64,000 nt of DNA from Marinobacter piscis (GTDB lineage: Bacteria > Pseudomonadota > Gammaproteobacteria > Pseudomonadales > Oleiphilaceae): NCBI RefSeq assembly GCF_007671655.1, contig NZ_VCGX01000002.1, positions 868,001 to 932,000 on the forward strand. Reading direction: 5' to 3'. This document shows, piece after piece, positions 50,124 through 57,055 of the stretch (positions are counted from its first letter, which is position 1; each line of letters starts with the position of its first letter). The notes under the pieces are model-generated. The model was not told the DNA's origin. It ran no database searches and was given only the letters and a program-made list of their open reading frames with translations. A program made the translations under genes and the position numbers.

Positions 50124-51482
50124 ATGAAACTACCGAACAACCAACCCCCTCCTACACCTCAGGCATCGGTTGCCCCAAGGCCCGCTCCCACCGGTACGTC
50201 CGGCCAGGAAACCACGGCTTTATCCGCCCGGCAACAACTGGATCAGATTCCGCTGGCGAACCGGGAAACGCTGTTGGCCCGGGTGGCTGAGGTCACTAAT
50301 CGCCAGGGTCAGAATAGCTCTGAGCTGCTCCTGGATATCCGTGGCCGGGCTATTCAGGTAAACGCTGACATAGGCTCTACAAAGCTCAGCCCCGGGGATT
50401 GGGTAAAGCTGATGCGTTCAGGCAATGAACTGCAACTGATGGGTAAACTGGCAGACACGCCGCACACAGCCATCAGCAATGCCCTTGCCCAGCGCATGCC
50501 CTGGCAACAGAGCCTGGACAGTGGCCTGGCCAGGTTGATTACCGCCCTGAACCAGGGCACGGCTGCTGAGCTTGCGCCCGGCCAGCTTCCTGGCTCCCGC
50601 AGCCTGCAACCGTTACCGGCGGCAGCCCGTCAGGCTCTCGAATCACTTCTGTCACGACTCCCCGTCAGCAACAACCTGACTCCAGGTGCCGGCTCGCAAA
50701 ATACATCAGTACAACAAGTACGACAATGGATTGCGGAAAGCGGGCTGTTTGCAGAATCCCGGCTGTCGCAATCCCCCTCACCTGCATTGCCCGATCTGAA
50801 GCTGGCTATTGGCCGCATCCTGACCAGCCTGCTGGCAGAACAGGGAGGCGACCCGACATCCGCCTTTAATCGCCTGACGCCACTGGCCAGCCCTGAGCTT
50901 GTGCAAGCGCCTTTACAGTTTCCCCGGAGCACAACTTCCGCAACACCCTCGGCGAACGCAGACCCGGCCTCTACAGGCCAGACACTCAGGTTATTGGCAG
51001 GCATGCTGAACCGGATCACTGTGAACCAGCTGCACAGCCAGATACTCTCAGCCAGAGCCGGAGGCGAAGGCCCTGCTCCGTCCTCTACTATGCTCCTGGA
51101 TCTTCCCTGGGTGACCCCCCAGAATGAACCGGGAATTGCACAATTACGCATTGAGCAACACACAAAGCATGAAGAAGGCTCGGCATCAAAAAAGAACAAG
51201 GCACAGGCTGCAACCGCCAGCGAATGGCGCCTGAACCTTGCTATTGACCTGGAGCTGGCAGGGGCACTGAACTTCGAGGTTTCTTTGCGCCATCAGGAAG
51301 TAAGCGCCCGGGTCTGGGCTGAAAAGCAGGAAACACTAAAAAAGGTCAACGAAGAGCTGCCGCTTCTACGGCGTAGCCTTAGCGAACTGGGCCTGGAGGT
51401 GACCAACCTTGAATCCCGGCGGGGCAGCCCGTCTGCCCCGATCACTAAACTGGAACACAGACTGGTAGACACGCGCGCATGA
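50124..51482 (+). CDS. FliK-like flagellar hook-length control protein
   Basis: The 452-residue protein fits the FliK pattern: a long Pro/Gln/Ser-rich, disordered N-terminal part (1-about 330) and a conserved globular C-terminal domain (about 365-435) with WRLNLAIDLELAGALNFEV, then LPLLRRSLSELGLEV, as in the FliK C-terminal domain that talks to FlhB. It is not in the main flagellar operon, so it may be a second copy. The stop overlaps the start of a free FlhB-tail protein, which fits a length-control and switch pair. No convincing ribosome site is visible. Confidence 0.75.
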   Translation: MKLPNNQPPPTPQASVAPRPAPTGTSGQETTALSARQQLDQIPLANRETLLARVAEVTNRQGQNSSELLLDIRGRAIQVNADIGSTKLSPGDWVKLMRSGNELQLMGKLADTPHTAISNALAQRMPWQQSLDSGLARLITALNQGTAAELAPGQLPGSRSLQPLPAAARQALESLLSRLPVSNNLTPGAGSQNTSVQQVRQWIAESGLFAESRLSQSPSPALPDLKLAIGRILTSLLAEQGGDPTSAFNRLTPLASPELVQAPLQFPRSTTSATPSANADPASTGQTLRLLAGMLNRITVNQLHSQILSARAGGEGPAPSSTMLLDLPWVTPQNEPGIAQLRIEQHTKHEEGSASKKNKAQAATASEWRLNLAIDLELAGALNFEVSLRHQEVSARVWAEKQETLKKVNEELPLLRRSLSELGLEVTNLESRRGSPSAPITKLEHRLVDTRA

Positions 51483-51757
51483 ACAAACCGAGTACCGATC
51501 AGCCCTCCAACGCGGTGGCCCTGAAATACGACGGCGAAAAAGCCCCTACGATTGCTGCAACCGGCACCTATGAACTGGCGGATGAAATCATCCGGATAGC
51601 CCGGGAACACAATGTGCCGCTGTACGAAAATGCTGAACTGGCCGGCATTCTTGCGCGCTTATCCCTGAATGAGGAAATACCGGAAAACCTCTATCGGGTG
51701 ATTGCAGAAATTCTTGCATTCGCCTTTCATATACGGGGCCGGACGCCTACGCCCTGA
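51479..51757 (+). CDS. Free FlhB C-terminal-domain protein (FlhX-like)
   Basis: The 92-residue protein matches the cytoplasmic C-terminal domain of the export switch FlhB/YscU: NAVALKYDGEKAPTIAATG, IIRIAREHNVPLYENAELAGIL, LSLNEEIPENLYRVIAEILAFAF. It has no membrane part, and the autocleavage motif NPTH is missing; the sequence begins just after where it would be. In other bacteria such proteins can replace the cleaved FlhB fragment. It overlaps the FliK-like gene by four bases (ATGA). Confidence 0.88.
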   Translation: MNKPSTDQPSNAVALKYDGEKAPTIAATGTYELADEIIRIAREHNVPLYENAELAGILARLSLNEEIPENLYRVIAEILAFAFHIRGRTPTP

Positions 51758-51781
51758 CTTCAGGCGGCCTTTCGCTTTTTT
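51750..51781 (+). terminator. Possible terminator after the FlhX-like gene
   Basis: CGCCCTGA and TCAGGCG pair (one bulged C) across the stop codon, and after nine further bases there is a run of six T. The distance between stem and T-run is long, so this is uncertain. Confidence 0.33.
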
Positions 51782-52152
51782 AGTGCTGACACCAACTCGG
51801 CCTCAGGGCGGGAGATTCCGCAGGTATTCATCAGATCGTCCACATCGGCTCCCAGATCAACCAGCCGTGAGGCTTCATCATAGGGTATACGCAGAGGGTC
51901 GTTCTGACGCATTTCGTCAAGAGTCATACGCATTTCATGGAGTTGCTTCTCACACTCCACCAGGCGCTGCCCCACCCCCATACTGCCACTGGCAGTAGCA
52001 TGCAGCTCCCGGCCCAGCGTCTCGCAACGCTCCCTGAGCATGGCTCTGAGCTGTTTTTGCTGCCGTCTGAGCAGGACGCCCTGGGTAAAAACCAGCAATA
52101 AAGCGGTAACGGTCAGGGCCCAGGGAAGATAAGAAGGCATATGACTAAACAT
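51760..52152 (-). CDS. DUF2802 membrane protein next to cheW
   Basis: I start at the ATG at 52152 (130 residues), where GGAG lies nine bases upstream; earlier ATGs are too close to it. One N-terminal membrane helix (about 6-24) is followed by a coiled coil (about 26-90) and the conserved C-terminal DUF2802 segment DEASRLVDLGADVDDLMNTC. The family is regularly found after cheW in polar flagellates, but its role is unknown to me. It starts inside the intergenic end of cheW and is convergent with the FlhX-like gene. Confidence 0.82.
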   Translation of the reverse strand: MFSHMPSYLPWALTVTALLLVFTQGVLLRRQQKQLRAMLRERCETLGRELHATASGSMGVGQRLVECEKQLHEMRMTLDEMRQNDPLRIPYDEASRLVDLGADVDDLMNTCGISRPEAELVSALKKRKAA

Positions 52153-52169
52153 CAGGGACATCTCCGGCT

Positions 52170-52661
52170 TTACAGGGCTGCTACTTCGGCCCACTCGTGA
52201 TCTGTCAGCATTTTGTCGAAATCGACCAGAATAATCAGTTCACCATCCTTATTGCACACACCCTGGATGAACCTGGCGCTTTCCTCGTTACCCACATTCG
52301 GTGCAGTCTCAATTTCACTGGCTTTCAGGTATACAACCTCGGCAACCGAATCCACCAGAATGCCCATCACCTGATCGCCCGACTCCATCACGACAACCCG
52401 GGAAGCGTCAGTGACCTCGGCATCGGCCAGGCCAAAACGGCGCCGGGTGTCGATTACGGTTACCACATTCCCTCTGAGATTGATAATACCCAGCACATAG
52501 TCCGGAGCGCCCGGCACTGGCGCAATTTCCGTGTACCTCAACACTTCCTGTATCTGCATGACATTGAGGCCGTATGTCTCATTTTCCAGCTGGAAGGTTA
52601 CATACTGCAAAACCTGGTCGTCCTGACCCTCATCGTGTAAGTGTCCGCTCGCGGATGCCAT
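52170..52661 (-). CDS. cheW: Chemotaxis coupling protein CheW
   Basis: CheW links chemoreceptors to CheA. I start at 52661 (163 residues), with AGGAG nine bases upstream. The fold is the typical CheW pair of beta barrels: VLQYVTFQLENETYGLNVMQ (residues split here for length), PDYVLGIINLRGNVVTVID and GVCNKDGELIILVDFDKML. A sigma-54-type promoter lies 80-95 bases upstream (52742-52757), so it can be expressed separately from the rest of the cluster. Confidence 0.95.
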   Translation of the reverse strand: MASASGHLHDEGQDDQVLQYVTFQLENETYGLNVMQIQEVLRYTEIAPVPGAPDYVLGIINLRGNVVTVIDTRRRFGLADAEVTDASRVVVMESGDQVMGILVDSVAEVVYLKASEIETAPNVGNEESARFIQGVCNKDGELIILVDFDKMLTDHEWAEVAAL

Positions 52662-52741
52662 AACCTGTATCTCCTGTTCAGTTGCCGCCGGCGACCTGAT
52701 CGTCAAAAAAACATCATCAGTTGCCCAATACTAAAGTCATG

Positions 52742-52757
52742 AGCATAATTCGTGCCA
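52742..52757 (-). promoter_or_regulatory. Sigma-54 (RpoN) promoter for cheW
   Basis: On the minus strand TGGCACG-AATT-ATGCT matches the -24/-12 consensus TGGCACG-N4-TTGCW at all but one position, with the required ten bases between GG and GC. It lies in the 133-base gap after the parP-like gene; transcription would start near 52732, about 70 bases before cheW. Confidence 0.7.
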
Positions 52758-52794
52758 GCACGGGTTGGTTTCATTACGTAACCGGACCTGCCGG

Positions 52795-53481
52795 CTAGCC
52801 GAGGTCCAGGTGGTGTTCACGCTCCGCCCGCGCCAGCATGTTGGCCATGGTACGCACATCAATCAAAGCACACATTTGTTCAATCACTGTGCCCGCCAGC
52901 CAGGGCCGCTTACTGCGGGCCGTGCGCCAGCGCACATCATCGGAGTTCAATGTGAATGACTGGGCGACATCGTCGCAGGCCAGCCCCCAGTCGCTGTTGT
53001 CCAGCCGTATGACAAAACGGTAGTTTTCCCGGGCGCTAGCTGGCACCCGGCCGGCCATAATCCATTCTGCAGTATCCACCACTCGCAGGTTCTGCCGGGA
53101 ATCCGGCAGAATTCCCATATACCAGCGGGGGCTGCCAGGAAGCGGCCGGATCTCCTCCTCTACACGGTGAATCGCGCCAAGCATAACGAGTGGTACCGCA
53201 AGTTGTAACCCGGCGACTGTAAAAACCAGGCACTCAAACGGACGCTCCGACCACTCCGGCTCTGGTTCCGGCTCTGGTTCCGGCTCTGGTTCCGGCTCTG
53301 GTTCCGGCTCTGGCTCAGGAGTTTCTGGCTCAGGCTCTGATCCCAGAAGTTCCTGAGCTGGTTGTGGCTGCTCCTCGCTCTCTTGGGAGGCTGTATCTGT
53401 TGCGGTGCGCAACAGGTCATCCAGGTAGCTGGCAATAGCGTTAGCTGGTTCTGCCAGCTTCGTCATTTTTTTGTCAGCCAT
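52795..53481 (-). CDS. ParP-like CheW-domain protein
   Basis: The 228-residue protein (ATG at 53481, AGGAG seven bases upstream) has a short N-terminal helix (AEPANAIASYLDDLLRTATD), a Pro-Glu repeat region (about 50-80), then a CheW-type domain with FECLVFTVAGLQLAVPL and WYMGILPDSRQNLRVVDTAEW. In Vibrio, ParP lies between ParC and CheW, binds both ParC and CheA, and keeps CheA in polar arrays. The same gene order here supports that call. The N-terminal helix is likely the ParC contact (inference). It overlaps the parC stop by eight bases. Confidence 0.8.
   Translation of the reverse strand: MADKKMTKLAEPANAIASYLDDLLRTATDTASQESEEQPQPAQELLGSEPEPETPEPEPEPEPEPEPEPEPEPEPEWSERPFECLVFTVAGLQLAVPLVMLGAIHRVEEEIRPLPGSPRWYMGILPDSRQNLRVVDTAEWIMAGRVPASARENYRFVIRLDNSDWGLACDDVAQSFTLNSDDVRWRTARSKRPWLAGTVIEQMCALIDVRTMANMLARAEREHHLDLG
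53255..53314 (-). repeat. Twelve-base tandem repeat in the parP-like gene
   Basis: About five copies of TCCGGCTCTGGT (plus strand; the last differs at its final base) encode alternating Glu-Pro on the minus strand. Length changes stay in frame and vary the linker between the ParC-binding end and the CheW domain. Confidence 0.92.
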
Positions 53482-54271
53482 CCTGATGCTCCTGCACAAC
53501 CCCGGTCCTTTTCAGAAGCTCATCCAGCAATTTCCGATAGGCTCGGACACCATGAGTCTGAGCATCGACTTCTGACGGGATCAGGCCAGCCTGGCTGGCA
53601 TCACGGAATTTCGTATCGACAGGCACGGCATACTTGCACAGGGTATCCGGGTAGGTGTCACGCAGCAGGTTCAGGCTTTTGACAGATGCCTGGGTGCGCC
53701 GGTCGTACAGTGTGGGCACAATAGTGTAAGACAGGGCGCTTTTCTGGGACCGCATAATCATTTTCAGGGTGTGCAACATACGCTCAAGGCCCTTGATCGC
53801 CAAAAACTCGGTTTGCACAGGAATAATCAGGTGCTGTGCCGCTGCTAGCGCATTCACCATCAACACACCTAGCGTGGGCGTGTTGTCCAGAATCACATAA
53901 TCAAAATCGTCCCACAGCTGTGCCAGTGCCCGGGAAACAATAAGCCCCATCCCTTCAACGCCCACCATCCGGCGCTCCAGTGTGGCCAGGGCTGTGCTCG
54001 CAGGCAATAAGGAAAGCCCGGAGCAACTGGTTTCCCTGATCAGTTGGGCCGGAAGCCCCTCGGGTACCTTGCCTTCATGCTGAAACAGATCCAGTACACT
54101 ATGTGCAAGTGTATCCGGATCATAGCCGAACCAGGTAGTCAGCGAGCCGTGGGGGTCCAGGTCCACCACCAGAACACGTTTACCGCGCTCCGCCAGCAGG
54201 CCACCCAGAGCAACCACGGATGTGGTTTTTCCTACACCGCCTTTCTGATTGGCTACTGCCCAGATTCGCAC
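53474..54271 (-). CDS. parC: ParA-like ATPase ParC of the chemotaxis cluster
   Basis: ParC-type ATPases place chemosensory arrays at the cell pole. The 265-residue protein has a deviant Walker A NQKGGVGKTTS, the switch VLVVDLDPHGSL, Walker B FDYVILDNTPTLG and the downstream IPVQTEFLAIKG. The location next to parP-like and cheW, not on a plasmid or near oriC, supports a chemotaxis rather than chromosome-partition role. No parB lies nearby. Confidence 0.88.
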   Translation of the reverse strand: MRIWAVANQKGGVGKTTSVVALGGLLAERGKRVLVVDLDPHGSLTTWFGYDPDTLAHSVLDLFQHEGKVPEGLPAQLIRETSCSGLSLLPASTALATLERRMVGVEGMGLIVSRALAQLWDDFDYVILDNTPTLGVLMVNALAAAQHLIIPVQTEFLAIKGLERMLHTLKMIMRSQKSALSYTIVPTLYDRRTQASVKSLNLLRDTYPDTLCKYAVPVDTKFRDASQAGLIPSEVDAQTHGVRAYRKLLDELLKRTGVVQEHQDG

Positions 54272-54302
54272 ACCTACTCTCCATTAATCAGCTGCCAATG
54301 GC

Positions 54303-55121
54303 CTACTGGATCTCACTGTCTACCGGCTTATCGGCGGGCCCCGGAAAAACTTGAGCTGGCTGTAAGCCGGACTCGCGGGAAATCATTAGTACGACACGCC
54401 GGTTACGTCGACGTCCTTCCGCAGTGTCATTGCGGGCTACTGGCTGATGCGACCCATAACCAACAGCTGCCAGCCGCTCTGGCTCAACCCCCTGCATTGT
54501 CAGCATCCTTACCACCGCTGCAGCGCGTGCAGCTGACAACTCCCAGTTGGAGGGGTAACGCTCGGTACGAATAGGCCGGTTGTCGGTAAAACCCTCGACT
54601 TTCACGGCGTTATCCCGGCCTATTAGCACCTCTGCCACTTTTTCTGTCACGTCAAACGCATCGTAGTGAGGTTCTGCATCGCCACTGCCAAAAAGCAGAC
54701 TGTCCGGCAGCTGGAGGGCAAGCCAGCGATCACTGGTTTCCAATGTAATCACGCCCCGGTCAATGAGATCACCAAACGCTGAGGCCAGCTGATCAGCCAT
54801 GGTATTCAGAGCTTCTGTACGAGCGTCAGTGTCCGCTTCCGGACTTACCGGCCTCTCGGTTACTGCGGGGGGAATGACCTTCAGCGCATCGCCGGCTACC
54901 GGAGGTCTGTCACCAATTTCAATGGGCTGAAAGGACCGCTGTGGCGCATTAAATACACCAGTCAGCGTTTCCGAAAGAACCTTGTACTTTCCTTCGTTCA
55001 CAGACGATACAGAATACATCACCACAAAAAACGCAAACAGCAGGGTTATGAAGTCCGCATAGGAAATCAGCCAGCGCTCATTGTTATGCAAATTGTCTTG
55101 TGACCGCCTGCGTCGACGCAT
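54303..55121 (-). CDS. motD: Flagellar stator subunit MotD (MotB-like)
   Basis: MotC-MotD is an extra stator pair in polar flagellates. I start at the ATG at 55121 (272 residues, starting MRRRRRSQDN), as in the Pseudomonas protein. A basic cytoplasmic start precedes one helix with ISYADFITLLFAFFVVMYS, whose Asp is the expected ion-conducting residue. The C-terminal part is an OmpA-like peptidoglycan-binding domain (GFTDNRPIR, SNWELSAARAAAVVRML, RRNRRVVLMI). It lies 18 bases after motC. Confidence 0.93.
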   Translation of the reverse strand: MRRRRRSQDNLHNNERWLISYADFITLLFAFFVVMYSVSSVNEGKYKVLSETLTGVFNAPQRSFQPIEIGDRPPVAGDALKVIPPAVTERPVSPEADTDARTEALNTMADQLASAFGDLIDRGVITLETSDRWLALQLPDSLLFGSGDAEPHYDAFDVTEKVAEVLIGRDNAVKVEGFTDNRPIRTERYPSNWELSAARAAAVVRMLTMQGVEPERLAAVGYGSHQPVARNDTAEGRRRNRRVVLMISRESGLQPAQVFPGPADKPVDSEIQ

Positions 55122-55139
55122 GATAGACACCGGATCTGC

Positions 55140-55880
55140 TTACTGCAGGAACCCCTGCAGCCGCAACTCAGTGGATTTCGGGTTTTCACCCTCGGCAATG
55201 GCAACCAGCCCCTCAATGATCATCTCTTCATACATTGAACGCTCTTTGACCAGCCCGCGCAGTTTGCTGGCCACCGGAAAAAACAGCAGGTTTGCCAGTG
55301 CCACCCCGTAAATAGTGGCTACAAATGCCGTCGCTATGCCCGTCCCCAGCGAATCCGGATCCTCCAGGTTTGTCATCACCTGAATCAGCCCCATAACAGC
55401 GCCAATAATGCCAATTGTCGGGGAGTAACCTCCCATGGCTTCAAACACCCGTGCCGAATCAAGATTCCGCTGCTCCCGGCAATCCAGATCGACTTCCATT
55501 ATGCTGCGGATGGTCTCTTTTTCTGCTCCATCCACCAGCAACTGCAAGCCTTTCCGGGCAAATGGCTCAGGCTCGTTATCCGATAATCTCTCGAGCCCGA
55601 GAAGCCCTTCTTTCCGTGCCAGAAGGCTCCAGTCAACGATCTTGTCAATTCCGTCCTGAACATTGATATACGGCGGAACAAACACCCAGCGCGCCTGAGC
55701 AGCCGCCCGCTTCAGGACCGGCCAGGATGTCTGGAGAATCGTCGCAGCCAGAGTGCCACCAATCACAATCAGTGCTGCCGGGCCATTAAATAACGACCCC
55801 AGCGCTCCGCCTTCGAGCAGGTTGCCGCCAACAATTGCGGCAAAGGCCAGAATGATCCCGAGCAGACTGAGCACATCCAT
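55140..55880 (-). CDS. motC: Flagellar stator subunit MotC (MotA-like)
   Basis: The 246-residue protein (ATG at 55880, GAGGG nine bases upstream; a GTG two codons earlier is possible) has four helices and the MotA family features: FNGPAALIVIGGTLAA, MGGYSPTIGIIGAVMGLIQ with the conserved Pro/Gly pattern near the ion path, and GIATAFVATIYGVALANLLF. It pairs with MotD. Its start overlaps the cheB stop by one base (TGATG). Confidence 0.94.
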   Translation of the reverse strand: MDVLSLLGIILAFAAIVGGNLLEGGALGSLFNGPAALIVIGGTLAATILQTSWPVLKRAAAQARWVFVPPYINVQDGIDKIVDWSLLARKEGLLGLERLSDNEPEPFARKGLQLLVDGAEKETIRSIMEVDLDCREQRNLDSARVFEAMGGYSPTIGIIGAVMGLIQVMTNLEDPDSLGTGIATAFVATIYGVALANLLFFPVASKLRGLVKERSMYEEMIIEGLVAIAEGENPKSTELRLQGFLQ

Positions 55881-57019
55881 CAACACACACCCTCAACCAG
55901 GCGCGGACCTATCTCATCCAGTGCAAGCACTTCATCGCTCAGCCCGGCCTTTTCCACAGCCATGGGCATGCCATAAATCACAGAGGACTTTTCATCCTGG
56001 GTCCATATGGGGGAGCCTCTCTGCCTCATCATGCGGCAGCCTTCCCGGCCATCGGCCCCCATACCCGTCAGCACCAGACCTAACCCCTTACCAGGAAATG
56101 CGCGGGCAATGGAACCAAAAGTAATATCCACACTGGGTCGGTAGTTCAGCCGCTCATCGCCCGGGAGAATACGAACCCGGGGCTGGCCGCCGCGGTTTTC
56201 CACCATCATCTGTTTACCGCCAGGGGCAAGCAGTGCCAGCCCCGGACGCAAGTATTCGCCATCGACCGCCTGCCGGACCTCTATCCTGCAGAGCTTGTTG
56301 AGGCGCTCGGCAAAAGCCGGAGTAAAGCTTGCAGGCATATGTTGTACTAACACGATCGGGGCCGGAAAACTCGCGGGCAAAGCTGCCAGTACCCGCTGAA
56401 GCGCAACAGGGCCACCGGTTGAGGTGCCAATACCCACTATTGCATAGTGCTGCGCTGGCGTTTTTCTCCCCTTGGGCCTGGTTGTGACAGGATCATCCTT
56501 TGTACCGTCCGGGGGCGCCGGGCGGCGTCTCGCCGGCTGACGCTCCGGGACTGGCCTTTTAGCCGCAGGCGGGGATGATGAATGCTCGGGTTTCGGTGAA
56601 GATGGCGCACGACTGTCAGGCCGGCTACCGGCCACGTCCAGTATCCGGTTAACCAGTGTTTTTTGCAGCCCACTACCTGCCTGGGCAATTTCCTCGAAGT
56701 TCTTGGGCAGGAAATCTACTGCGCCTGCCTCCAGTGCATCCAGGGTTATTCTGGCGCCCTCATAGGTTAGCGAGGAAAACATCAGCACCGGCACCGGGCG
56801 CTTTTTGATGATTTCACGAACAGCCGAGATACCATCCATTACCGGCATCTCGTAATCCATCGTTATAACGTCCGGACGTAATGACTCTGCAAGCTCAACC
56901 CCTTCGCGGCCATTGGCGGCCACCCCAATCACGCGAATCTGACCCGACGCTGTCAGTATCTCCGTTAACCGTTTACGGAAAAAAGCTGAGTCGTCAACAA
57001 CGAGGACAGAAACTGTCAT
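55880..57019 (-). CDS. cheB: Chemotaxis methylesterase/deamidase CheB
   Basis: CheB removes methyl groups from chemoreceptors when phosphorylated. I start at 57019 (379 residues), with AGGAG seven bases upstream. Receiver: phospho-acceptor Asp55 in VITMDYEMPVMDG, and K near LPKNFEE. A Pro/Arg-rich linker (about 140-200) follows. The esterase shows the catalytic Ser in GIGTSTGGPVAL, His in LVQHMPASFTPAF and Asp in LTGMGADGREG. It lies directly after cheA in the polar flagellar cluster. Confidence 0.95.
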   Translation of the reverse strand: MTVSVLVVDDSAFFRKRLTEILTASGQIRVIGVAANGREGVELAESLRPDVITMDYEMPVMDGISAVREIIKKRPVPVLMFSSLTYEGARITLDALEAGAVDFLPKNFEEIAQAGSGLQKTLVNRILDVAGSRPDSRAPSSPKPEHSSSPPAAKRPVPERQPARRRPAPPDGTKDDPVTTRPKGRKTPAQHYAIVGIGTSTGGPVALQRVLAALPASFPAPIVLVQHMPASFTPAFAERLNKLCRIEVRQAVDGEYLRPGLALLAPGGKQMMVENRGGQPRVRILPGDERLNYRPSVDITFGSIARAFPGKGLGLVLTGMGADGREGCRMMRQRGSPIWTQDEKSSVIYGMPMAVEKAGLSDEVLALDEIGPRLVEGVC

Positions 57020-57055
57020 TCGTTTCTCCTGCAAAAGTTATGTCCCGCGCTGCCC

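Noticed and set aside
53255..53314. Possible CRISPR-like array because of regular short repeats
   Set aside because: The repeats are directly adjacent 12-base units without spacers and lie in frame inside a coding gene.
53474..54271. ParA-like gene as a sign of an integrated plasmid or chromosome-partition locus
   Set aside because: No parB or centromere-like repeats are nearby and the neighbours are motD, parP-like and cheW, the known setting of chemotaxis ParC.
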